In this document: positions 43,463 to 51,488 of the stretch, piece by piece | How the letters are laid out: each line of letters opens with the position of its first letter | Position numbering within the stretch: position 1 is the stretch's first letter | Origin: Amphritea opalescens | GTDB taxonomy: Bacteria; Pseudomonadota; Gammaproteobacteria; Pseudomonadales; Balneatricaceae | Assembly: GCF_003957515.1 (NCBI RefSeq) | Contig: NZ_RQXW01000001.1 | Location: forward strand, 310,001-374,000 | Length of the DNA stretch: 64,000 nt | Direction: 5' to 3' | Notes under the pieces: generated by a model | Seen by the model: only the letters and a program-made list of their open reading frames with translations | Databases searched by the model: none | What the model was told of the DNA's origin: nothing | Program-made: the position numbers and the translations under genes

Positions 43463-43989
43463 AAAACTGCCTTCTTTCTGAAGCCTGACTTAGTCAGCGG
43501 AGCTAACGTTTGAGGAGAGCCGCCACCCGTGTATTGTTATTATTGCCTGACGCTCTGTATCTATTGCTCAATATTCCGAGCTTAACCAATCTATTGTTGA
43601 AACAGAGTCATTGAGCATAGACAACTTGATGCGGCGCAGCAAGCCTCAATTACACTACTTTAGTCAGACAATGCGGGGAACGACGCCTAGTTGATGACTA
43701 AATAATAACATCGATATGTTGCAAGGTTAAAAATATAGCTGTTTTAAGTGAGGCTAGTCATGTTTTGGCCAGAGGTCGCTTATTCGGGGTTTAGTCGGTC
43801 ATATTGTTCTGTTAGTGCTGGCCCGGTGATATCGCCTTGCGCTATCAAAACGATAGCCCTGGTGGTATATACTCTTTTTCCCGATTTAAGTTGCCCGATT
43901 AAGTGCCTGATTAAGTGCCTGATTAAGTGCCTGATTAAGTAGCTCAATTGAGTGAGTTAATATCTGGGCTAAATGATTAAGGAGATCTA
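43463..43989. other. Non-coding region between phaC and the glutaredoxin-like gene
   Basis: These 527 bases contain no supported gene; a plus-strand frame at 43748-43942 ends in the tandem repeat and is rejected. An inverted repeat TGCTCAAT (43565-43572) / ATTGAGCA (43610-43617) lies about 110 bases before phaC, with flanking TCTA/TAGA that nearly extends it. Two similar copies of a TCTATTG motif 30 bases apart lie there as well. These are candidate control sites for phaC. The 12-bp tandem repeat listed separately is at the other end. Confidence 0.5.
43897..43944 (+). repeat. 12-bp tandem repeat, four copies
   Basis: GATTAAGTGCCT occurs three times exactly (43897-43932) and once as GATTAAGTAGCT, with a degenerate copy just before. 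It ends 45 bases before the glutaredoxin-like start codon. It may be a slippage product that affects promoter spacing. Confidence 0.85.
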
Positions 43990-44244
43990 ATGCGCCAGTT
44001 TTTACTGATGAGTAGCGTGGGTTGTCATCTATGTGATGCCGCAGCCGAAGTATTGGTAGGCAGTCTTGACCCTCAACAGCATCTGCTGGATGAAGTGGAT
44101 ATCGCCTATGATGATGCGCTGATGGCGAAGTATGCGCTGCTCATTCCTGTGCTGGTAGATGAACTGAGTGGCCAGGAGTTGCGCTGGCCATTTGATGTGA
44201 ACAGTGTGCGTGATTTTGTTACCAGTGTTAATCAGAAGGGCTGA
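43990..44244 (+). CDS. Glutaredoxin-like (DUF836) protein
   Basis: The 84-residue protein has a CxxC pair near the N-terminus (C12 and C15 in SVGCHLCDAA) and the glutaredoxin order of strands and helices, with a cis-proline type IPVLVDE segment at about 56-62. It belongs to the short family often annotated as glutaredoxin-like or DUF836. The redox partner is unknown. AAGGAG lies just upstream of the ATG. It ends one base before the convergent tatD stop. Confidence 0.85.
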   Translation: MRQFLLMSSVGCHLCDAAAEVLVGSLDPQQHLLDEVDIAYDDALMAKYALLIPVLVDELSGQELRWPFDVNSVRDFVTSVNQKG

Positions 44245-45066
44245 TCACGCTCGTGCTTGATCAAACCCAAATAAACGTTGGCCGTTTAACTCTGTTTGCT
44301 CTGCCAGCGTAGGGGCGTCGCAGCTTCGGGCTGAGGCGACCTCTTGAAGTATATGTGGCAGGTAGGCCGGCAGGTTACGGCGGCTTTTCGGTTTGGGTTT
44401 GAGGTTGCGGGGCAGCAAGTAAGGGGCATCGGTTTCGAGTAATAGCCGATCAGCGGGAATCTCTTTAACGAGATCGAGCAGTTCTCGGCCGCGGCGTTCA
44501 TCGCAGATCCATCCGGTGATACCGATATATAAATCAAGGTCGAGATAGTTATAAAGCTCCGCGCGGGAGCCGGTAAAGCAGTGTGCAACACCACCGCTGA
44601 TCGTGTCACGGTACTGTCTGAGCATCTCTATCTGTTGTTTGTGCGCATCCCGTTCATGAAGGAATAGCGGTAGTGCTGTGTCACTGGCCAACTCTAGCTG
44701 CTGCTCAAAAGCCCAGATCTGCTGTTCCGGCGTCGAAAAATTACGGTTGAAATCGAGCCCTGTTTCCCCCACGGCCAGCACTTGAGGCTGCTTGAGTAGG
44801 GCGACTAAGGTACTGCGTACATCCGCGGAAAAGTCTTTGCTGTAGTGCGGGTGAACGCCGGCGGTACAAAACAGTTGGCCGGGATATTGCTGGCATAGTG
44901 CAGCCGCTTGTTCACTTTCATCTGCGGTGGTGCCGGTGACAAGCATCCGCCCCACACCGGCTTTCATCGCCTCATCAATAACGGTTTCTCGATCGGCATC
45001 AAAGGCGCTATCAGTCAGGTTGACGCCGATATCGGTGAGGGCGTGGATCTCATTCATCTCTGTCAT
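44245..45066 (-). CDS. tatD: TatD-family metal-dependent deoxyribonuclease
   Basis: TatD proteins are 3'-5' exonucleases linked to DNA repair and degradation. The 273 residues have a TIM-barrel metallohydrolase layout with VNLTDSAFDAD, AGVHPHYSKDF (metal histidines near 70), VLAVGETGLDF, LFLHERDAH, GGVAHCFTGS and LLLETDAPYLLPR. It belongs to the longer TatD branch closer to E. coli TatD than to YcfH. It starts five bases after the slt stop and is likely in its operon. Confidence 0.92.
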   Translation of the reverse strand: MTEMNEIHALTDIGVNLTDSAFDADRETVIDEAMKAGVGRMLVTGTTADESEQAAALCQQYPGQLFCTAGVHPHYSKDFSADVRSTLVALLKQPQVLAVGETGLDFNRNFSTPEQQIWAFEQQLELASDTALPLFLHERDAHKQQIEMLRQYRDTISGGVAHCFTGSRAELYNYLDLDLYIGITGWICDERRGRELLDLVKEIPADRLLLETDAPYLLPRNLKPKPKSRRNLPAYLPHILQEVASARSCDAPTLAEQTELNGQRLFGFDQARA

Positions 45067-45071
45067 CGGTC

Positions 45072-47105
45072 TTATTGGGTCACAATGGGTGAGTTATTGT
45101 GGCGGATGAAATCTCTTAACTCTTCAGCCTGGTTCGCGCCCGTGGAGCTCTGTAAGGCGACGCGGAAGGCGGTTTGGCCTTCAGGCAGGTGAGTGGGTTT
45201 GCCTGCTAGGGTGCGGTAAACCGCATGATAAGCCATCACATTCATGACATAGCGACGGGTTTCGGTGAACGGAATGGTTTCGATCCAGATATCGACCGGC
45301 AGTTCGCCTCGCTGTTTTAACCAGCGATTGACTCGGCTTGGACCTGCATTGTAAGCGGCCGTGGCATAAATCTGATTGTTATCGAATTTTTTCTGCATCT
45401 CCGCTAGATAGGCAACCCCTAGATTGATATTCGTGGCGGGTTGATACAGATCGCTGGTGCTTTTATAGGGGATCTCATTGTGCTTAGCAGTCATTTTGGC
45501 TGTTTTCGGCATCAACTGCATCAGGCCGCGAGCACCGACGCGAGAGCGGGCAAATGGCTGGTAAGCGCTTTCTTGACGAGCGATCGCGCGTGCCCAGTTG
45601 GTGTCGATATTGAACTTGCCTGCCAGTTTGGCAAAGGTTTCTGAGTAGGGCATAGGGAAGCGCAGAGCAATATCATCCCAATATTTGGCTTTGGCTATCC
45701 CGATGATGGCCATATTATGCCAGCCCCAGCGATGTAAGACGGTTGCCGCCGTACGCAGTTGGTCGGCATCGAAATCATGGGTGAGTTGGTTCCACTCCCG
45801 TCGGGCCAAGTAGCGTTGGTCTAGTTGATAAAGTTCATGCATACGCTGCATCGCCGGATCATTGGCTATCTTCTGCACGGCGGGTTCAGGGACTTTGTTC
45901 TGCATTGGGTTAAGACGGAAGCCGGTTTGTAATATGCGGGCCGCCAGTAAGCCGTAATAGCTACGTTCGGTGCTGAGTTTGACAAAGGCTTCGGAATAGG
46001 ACGGCTGGAGCCCTTCGATATGGCTAGCAGCAAGGGTTTTCCAATAGACCCAACGCTCTGCTTGTTGCACTTCATCTGGCATCTCAGCGATAAGCTGATG
46101 AACTTTTTTCCAATCGAGGGCGGTGAGTGCCAGTTTGATGCGGCGTTCCTGAATCTGCTCATCTTGAGTGGTATTCAGTTGCTGCAGGAGTTTGTCGGTT
46201 TGTTTATCCGGTAGGTTAGCTAAGCGGCGCGCCAGTGTTTGGCTGAGCTTGAGCTGGTCTTCTGGACTAAAGGTGCGCTGAGTACGAATCTTGAACCAAG
46301 CCTGAGTGGCTGCCTGAGGGCTTTTTCTCGACAGGCGATCAATGCCATAGAGATAGGTGGTTCGGCTGGCAAGAGTGTCACCCGGTAGGTAGTGCGGGTC
46401 TTGCACGAGGGACGGCTCATTGCGCACTTTAATAAAGCGTTCGGTAGCCTGTTTCTGTGACGCATTCTTAATATAGCGTTGTAGGTACAGGGCTAACTTA
46501 AGGTTGTTGCTGTCGACAGCTTTCCAGAATCGCTGATATGCCAGGGTGCTGGATGGGCCTTTGTGCTGCGCCATCCAGTAACTAAAGACCGGATCGCAGG
46601 CGCTAGAAATAGAATGTCCTGCATTCCAAAGGGTATCGATATTCTTAATCGCCAGAGTTTGTTGCTCTGTTTGTAATAGCGCGTTGCGGTAGTGGCACTG
46701 GGCCTGTTCGCTTCTCACGGTGGAGGCCGTGTAGGCGGCGATATAGTCCTTCCAGCGTTTATTGGCGGCGAGATAACTCAGCCATTTTTGCTCTAGGGGG
46801 TAAACGGTGGGTAGGCCATTGAACTGCGTGACATAACGGTCAATCTGTTGTTGCTTAACCTGTTTGAAATCATGGCTCAGCTCACGTTGTTCCAGATAGG
46901 GGTAAAGCGGGTAATCGGTTAGCTGCGCTTTCAACTGAAAATAGCTATCGAGATTATCTGAATCGAGTGCTATGAGCGCTTTTTGGTAGCGTTGGCGCGT
47001 GTCGGTAGATTGATTAGCCGTTGCCGTACCTGCCACTAAAAAGCAAAGAAGGAAACTGGATACGAGACGGCGGCGCTTAGTATTACTATTTTTAATCAAC
47101 ATCAT
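45072..47105 (-). CDS. slt: Soluble lytic murein transglycosylase
   Basis: Slt cleaves peptidoglycan glycan strands with formation of 1,6-anhydromuramic acid. The 677-residue product has a signal peptide (about 1-31), a long superhelical alpha-solenoid, and a C-terminal goose-lysozyme-like domain. The catalytic glutamate lies in ARQESAYQPFARS, and the SRVGARGLMQLMPKTA and NINLGVAYLAEM blocks follow (about residues 510-575). NAGPSRVNRWL and the TRRYVMNV ending are also family marks. Two adjacent ATG codons could start it. The gene is divergent from uup. Confidence 0.94.
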   Translation of the reverse strand: MMLIKNSNTKRRRLVSSFLLCFLVAGTATANQSTDTRQRYQKALIALDSDNLDSYFQLKAQLTDYPLYPYLEQRELSHDFKQVKQQQIDRYVTQFNGLPTVYPLEQKWLSYLAANKRWKDYIAAYTASTVRSEQAQCHYRNALLQTEQQTLAIKNIDTLWNAGHSISSACDPVFSYWMAQHKGPSSTLAYQRFWKAVDSNNLKLALYLQRYIKNASQKQATERFIKVRNEPSLVQDPHYLPGDTLASRTTYLYGIDRLSRKSPQAATQAWFKIRTQRTFSPEDQLKLSQTLARRLANLPDKQTDKLLQQLNTTQDEQIQERRIKLALTALDWKKVHQLIAEMPDEVQQAERWVYWKTLAASHIEGLQPSYSEAFVKLSTERSYYGLLAARILQTGFRLNPMQNKVPEPAVQKIANDPAMQRMHELYQLDQRYLARREWNQLTHDFDADQLRTAATVLHRWGWHNMAIIGIAKAKYWDDIALRFPMPYSETFAKLAGKFNIDTNWARAIARQESAYQPFARSRVGARGLMQLMPKTAKMTAKHNEIPYKSTSDLYQPATNINLGVAYLAEMQKKFDNNQIYATAAYNAGPSRVNRWLKQRGELPVDIWIETIPFTETRRYVMNVMAYHAVYRTLAGKPTHLPEGQTAFRVALQSSTGANQAEELRDFIRHNNSPIVTQ

Positions 47106-47315
47106 CCATCTTTGTCGGTAGCTGCATTTAATATCATCATAGCGGCAAAACCGCCCTGAATTCGAGAAAAATATAAGGTAATTTTGTGAAATTCAATTCT
47201 GAGCCGCTATATCGGGCCTCATCTTTGAGATTAGCGTAAATATATTCTGATTGCGTATCACCGCCGAGTGGTTTTTCTGTAGAATATGCGGCCAACGTTT
47301 TTGATGGATTTAAGC

Positions 47316-49196
47316 ATGGCTCTGATTAGACTGGACAAGGTCTCAGTCGCATTTGGCGACAAACAACTGCTCGATCATATCGATTTTCAATTGGATAAAG
47401 GTGAGCGGGTTGCCTTAGTAGGCATTAATGGCGCGGGTAAATCGACGCTGCTAAAAGTACTCGCGCGGCATCAGCCAACGGATGATGGCGACATTTGGCA
47501 GGATGGCGGTGCTCGGGTTGCCGAACTATCGCAGATGTTGCCAGCGGCCGACGAGCGTAGAGTGCGTGATGTCGTTGCTTCAGGCTGTGCCGAAACAGTT
47601 GATCTGCTCAATCGTTATGAAGCCTTGGCGATGAGCCAAAGTGATACCGATATGGCTGAGCTTGAGCGGCTGCAACATAAAATCGAGATGGTTGATGGTT
47701 GGCACTTAGAACAGAAAATTTTACAGGTGCTCGAGCGTCTGGAGTTGGATGGCGATCAACTGATGTCGGCGTTGTCCGGTGGTTGGCGTCGTCGTGCAGC
47801 TCTCGGTGCGGCCCTGGTACAGTCTCCCGATATCCTGCTACTCGATGAGCCGACCAACCATTTGGATATTGAAACCATCGAATGGCTCGAAAAGCAGATC
47901 ATGGAGTTTCGTGGTGGCGTACTGTTTATCTCCCATGACCGTTCTTTGGTTGAACGTCTGGCAACCCGCATCGTCGAACTAGACCGCGGTAAATTGACCT
48001 CCTTCCCCGGTAACTATTCTGCGTACCTGACGCAGAAAGAGAAGATGCTTGAAGAGGAAGAGCGCCATAACGCTTTGTTTGATAAGCGTCTGGCAGAGGA
48101 AGAGAAGTGGATTCGTCAGGGCATTAAAGCCCGTCGTACCCGTAACGAAGGCCGTGTACGCGCACTGAAAGATCTGCGTGTTGAACGTTCTCAGCGACGT
48201 GACAAACAGGGCAAAGCGACATTCCAAGTGGAGCAGGCTGACCGTTCCGGAAAAATCGTTATCGAAGTGGAAGGCGTTAATCACGGCTATCACGGTGAAA
48301 CGGTGTTGCGTGATCTAACGCTCTCGGTTCAACGTGGCGATCGCATCGGCTTGATTGGCCCTAACGGTGTGGGTAAAAGTACCCTGTTGAAAGTCTTGCT
48401 AGGACAACTGAAACCCGATCAGGGTGAGGTTAAGCTGGGCACTAGCCTGAATGTTGCTTATTTCGATCAGTTGCGGGGCAAGTTAGATCCCGAAAAAACC
48501 ATTATCGATAATATTTCTGAAGGTCGTGAAAGCATTACCATCAATGGTAAATCGCGCCATATTATCAGTTATTTGAGTGACTTCCTGTTCTCGCCAGAAC
48601 GTGCTCGGACACCGGTAAAAGCGTTGTCTGGTGGTGAATGTAACCGGGTTATGTTGGCCAAATTATTTAGTCAGCCGTCTAACCTGCTGGTACTCGATGA
48701 GCCGACCAACGATCTGGATATCGAAACCTTAGAGTTGCTTGAAGAGATTCTGCTGGAATACAAAGGCACTTTACTGCTGGTCAGTCATGACCGGGCATTT
48801 TTGGATAATGTGGTGACGTCGACCTTAGTGTTTGAGGGTAACGGCAAAATTCAGGAATATGTGGGTGGCTATGAAGATTGGTTGCGTCAACGGTCTCAGG
48901 TGAGCAGTGCGGCTAATAAATCACCGACTAAGCCTGCGGTTGTCGCGGAGCCTGTCAAAGCGGCACCGGCGAAGAAAAAGCTGAGTTATAAGCTGCAGCG
49001 TGAGTTAGATCTGCTGCCGGGTCAGTTGGAAACGCTCGAAGCCGAGATAGAACAGTTGCACGCAGAAACCGGTGCGGCTGATTTCTATAATGGTGATCAT
49101 GAGCATGTGGCGGCCACCTTGGCGGCACTGCAAACGAAAGAATCTCAACTTGAAAAACTGATGGAGCGGTGGGTTGAATTAGAGGCGATGCAGTAA
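47316..49196 (+). CDS. uup: ABC-F family ATPase Uup
   Basis: Uup is a cytoplasmic ABC-F protein acting on ribosomes and linked to precise transposon excision. The 626 residues have two ATP-binding domains. Walker A motifs are GINGAGKST (about 35-43) and GPNGVGKST; signature motifs are LSGGWRRR and LSGGECNR; Walker B motifs are LLLDEPTNHLD and LVLDEPTNDLD. A charged linker (KKMLEEEERHNALF region) separates them and a coiled-coil C-terminal domain (about 555-625) distinguishes Uup from EttA. The ATG at 47316 has a GGA motif 7 bases upstream and starts MALIRLDKVSVAFG; an ATG at 47286 adds 10 unlikely residues. Confidence 0.95.
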   Translation: MALIRLDKVSVAFGDKQLLDHIDFQLDKGERVALVGINGAGKSTLLKVLARHQPTDDGDIWQDGGARVAELSQMLPAADERRVRDVVASGCAETVDLLNRYEALAMSQSDTDMAELERLQHKIEMVDGWHLEQKILQVLERLELDGDQLMSALSGGWRRRAALGAALVQSPDILLLDEPTNHLDIETIEWLEKQIMEFRGGVLFISHDRSLVERLATRIVELDRGKLTSFPGNYSAYLTQKEKMLEEEERHNALFDKRLAEEEKWIRQGIKARRTRNEGRVRALKDLRVERSQRRDKQGKATFQVEQADRSGKIVIEVEGVNHGYHGETVLRDLTLSVQRGDRIGLIGPNGVGKSTLLKVLLGQLKPDQGEVKLGTSLNVAYFDQLRGKLDPEKTIIDNISEGRESITINGKSRHIISYLSDFLFSPERARTPVKALSGGECNRVMLAKLFSQPSNLLVLDEPTNDLDIETLELLEEILLEYKGTLLLVSHDRAFLDNVVTSTLVFEGNGKIQEYVGGYEDWLRQRSQVSSAANKSPTKPAVVAEPVKAAPAKKKLSYKLQRELDLLPGQLETLEAEIEQLHAETGAADFYNGDHEHVAATLAALQTKESQLEKLMERWVELEAMQ

Positions 49197-49255
49197 ACTG
49201 TCATCGCCTCATCAACGGCGGTTAGGCCGTGAGGGGAAGGCGAGGGGTGATACCT

Positions 49256-49699
49256 CTAGCCTTCTTTTTCAACAACTCTAATGGCGAGTACGTCGCATTT
49301 AGCGCCATGTAAGATGCCATTAGCGGTAGAACCTAGCAACAACGCCAATCCGTGACGGCCATGACTGCCGACCATAATCAGATCGCAACCCTGTTCTTCT
49401 GCTATTTTGTGAATCTCAGTTTCAGTATGACCTGAGACCACATGGGCCTCTTTTACCGGATAATCTAACAGTTCGGTAAAGCGGGTCATTTTGTTCTGTG
49501 CATGCTCATCTAATTGAGCTTGAATAGCGGTAAGGTCCATTGGGACATCGCCACCATAGGCAAAACTTAGCGGTTCGATAACATGAATAATAGATAGCTC
49601 GGCATTAGAGAATTCAGCCAGCTGTTTTACTTTGTCGACCAGTTGATCAGATTCTTCTGATAAATCGGTCGCTACTAAGATGTGTTTATATAGAGACAT
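49256..49699 (-). CDS. uspA: Universal stress protein (UspA family)
   Basis: The 147-residue protein has the Usp fold with opening YKHILVATDLSEES, central LIMVGSHGRHGLALLLGSTA (about 107-128) and closing VLAIRVV. The G-xx-G-x9-G(S/T) pattern for ATP is present in the GSHGRHGLALLLGS segment, so it may bind ATP. The natural signal is unknown. It is monocistronic and convergent with uup. An imperfect GGAGCGA precedes the ATG. Confidence 0.92.
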   Translation of the reverse strand: MSLYKHILVATDLSEESDQLVDKVKQLAEFSNAELSIIHVIEPLSFAYGGDVPMDLTAIQAQLDEHAQNKMTRFTELLDYPVKEAHVVSGHTETEIHKIAEEQGCDLIMVGSHGRHGLALLLGSTANGILHGAKCDVLAIRVVEKEG

Positions 49700-49793
49700 G
49701 GGAGTCGCTCCTTTTGATTCCTATGATGAGAGTAACATAGATCTTATGCTGCTAATTATGACCGGTATCAACTAGATTAGTCGAGGATATTAA

Positions 49794-50300
49794 ATGAAGT
49801 GGGCCATTATTATTTTAATTATGATGTCGTTGCTAGGGTCGATGATGTGGGTTATGCCGAGTCCGCGGGAACGTTTTTTGGCAAAACTGAGGCAGCAGGC
49901 CTCTCGGCACGGCTTTCAGGTGCAGATGGTGCGGATGACGCCTCCACGGGCTGCCGGCCAGGTTAAGCCTGAAACCTTGATGGCGACAGCGTATCGCTTA
50001 CCTCGCTATAACTTAGAAAAAGAGCATCGCAATAACTTTATCGAGTGGCAGGTGTTTCGCCAAGTGGCGGTGGCTAACGAAGGTTTGCCTGAGGGTTGGT
50101 GCTGGGGTGTCGGTGAGCGCTGTTTAGATGCATCGCAACTCGCCATTTTGAATCACTTGATTGAACAGTTACCCGCAGGGGTTACATCGGTTGAATCAAC
50201 GCCGGTACATATTTCACTGTATTGGGATGAGCGAGGGGATGAAAACACGCTGGATGAGTTTAAAGTGTTGCTTCAGCCTTTTATCGATCAACAGTTTTAA
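49794..50300 (+). CDS. Conserved membrane-anchored protein of unknown function
   Basis: The 168-residue product has one N-terminal membrane helix (about 3-21) and a soluble domain of about 145 residues. The most notable features are a PSPRERFLAKLRQQASRHGFQVQM stretch just after the helix, split over residues 22-45, and a tryptophan- and cysteine-containing WCWGVGERC segment (about 102-110). I do not recognise the family. AGGATAT lies upstream of the ATG. It is followed by the DUF1653 gene with an 18-base gap, so the two are probably cotranscribed. Confidence 0.75.
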   Translation: MKWAIIILIMMSLLGSMMWVMPSPRERFLAKLRQQASRHGFQVQMVRMTPPRAAGQVKPETLMATAYRLPRYNLEKEHRNNFIEWQVFRQVAVANEGLPEGWCWGVGERCLDASQLAILNHLIEQLPAGVTSVESTPVHISLYWDERGDENTLDEFKVLLQPFIDQQF

Positions 50301-50318
50301 CCAGAGAGTTTAGGAGCC

Positions 50319-50540
50319 ATGATGACGTTGACTGCGGGTATTTATCGCCATTACAAAGGGGCGAACTATGAGGTATTACACCTAGCGAGACATTCTGAAA
50401 CTGAGGAATGGTTGGTGGTGTATAAGCCCTGTTATGGCGACCATGGCATCTGGGTCAGGCCATTGAGTATGTTTACCGAGGAGGTGGCAGGCCCTGATGG
50501 TCAGCCAGTACCGAGGTTTGCGTTTTTAAGCGCCGTTTAG
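50319..50540 (+). CDS. DUF1653 domain protein
   Basis: This 73-residue protein has the full DUF1653 pattern: GIYRHYKGANYEVLHLARHSETEEWLVVYK (landmarks at about residues 7-36), then GIWVRPLSMFTEEV. The function of the domain is unknown; it is small, soluble and widely found. The ATG has AGGAG a few bases upstream. It ends 18 bases before the convergent hypothetical gene. Confidence 0.87.
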   Translation: MMTLTAGIYRHYKGANYEVLHLARHSETEEWLVVYKPCYGDHGIWVRPLSMFTEEVAGPDGQPVPRFAFLSAV

Positions 50541-50558
50541 GCGCAAATCGCGGGTTGT

Positions 50559-51284
50559 TTATTCCTCTTTCTTCTCTTTTTTACTCAACAGGTCAATCGA
50601 TGCCGCTAAGTTACCGGTTGCCATCGCGCTGCTAGGGCGGGCCTTGTTGAGTAGATCTCGAATCTTATCGACGTAATCCTGTTTCTGCTTTTGCGGCACG
50701 TTAGCGCGGGCCACCATGGCTTTCGCGTGCTTGTAATGCGACATGGCGATCAGTTTCTCATCCCGCGCCAGATAATAATCCCCTTGGTTGATATGGGCAT
50801 CGGCAAAGACGCAAACATGCAACCAGTAAAGGTCATGCTGAAACTGCTTAGCACGGGAAACACTGATTTTTCCTTGCTGCGCCATTTCGATACAAAGTTT
50901 TTCTGCATGCTGGATATGTATCTGCGCTTTTTTGAGGGCTCGGTCATTATTGAAGCCGCCAGGGACCGGCGTGATGCGATCAGTACTTTCTTTTTGCGCA
51001 CCGATATCCTGCAGTAAGTCAGAGTCGGGGGCGAGGGTTGAGATCTCTTCGATCATGCTCACCACATAGCCACTTAACGCGTTGGTGATTTCGGCGCGGC
51101 AGTTCGCTTCCCTTAGTACCGCAAGGCATTCAAGGGTTTCCGCTGACTTCTTGTTCAGCTCTTTCAAGCGCTTGTGGCGATACTCCTGCTGCTGCTCCCG
51201 AGTCGAGAAGAAGTTATTGACCAGCAAGGCGACGAAACCGACGGCGATTAAAGAAAAAAGAAAAATCAGGTTGTCTTGCAACAT
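50559..51284 (-). CDS. Conserved hypothetical membrane protein with helical repeat-like domain
   Basis: The 241-residue product has a single N-terminal helix (about 6-26) followed by a charged, helix-rich cytoplasmic domain. The MSHYKHAKAMVARANVPQKQ stretch (about 181-200) is TPR-like. The end is very basic and acidic mixed (SKKEKKEE). No family is recognised. It reads away from topA, with about 200 bases between them. A role cannot be assigned. Confidence 0.72.
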   Translation of the reverse strand: MLQDNLIFLFSLIAVGFVALLVNNFFSTREQQQEYRHKRLKELNKKSAETLECLAVLREANCRAEITNALSGYVVSMIEEISTLAPDSDLLQDIGAQKESTDRITPVPGGFNNDRALKKAQIHIQHAEKLCIEMAQQGKISVSRAKQFQHDLYWLHVCVFADAHINQGDYYLARDEKLIAMSHYKHAKAMVARANVPQKQKQDYVDKIRDLLNKARPSSAMATGNLAASIDLLSKKEKKEE

Positions 51285-51488
51285 ATTCTCAGGTAGTTGT
51301 AATTAAGGAACTGGCTAATATTGGCGGCAGCATACTGCATTTAAGCTACCAGAAACATACCTTTATTAGCCAATTTTCTTGATCAATTGGCGTGTTTTTT
51401 TGTGCAGAAGCTTGACCCTGCTGGTTACAGCCCTTATATATGCACGCTGTTTTGTATTGTCACCTCGTCCTTTAAGGATTTTATTTAT

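Noticed and set aside
43748-43942. 64-codon plus-strand frame between phaC and the glutaredoxin-like gene
   Set aside because: Its C-terminus is only a translation of the 12-bp tandem repeat, and the rest resembles no protein.
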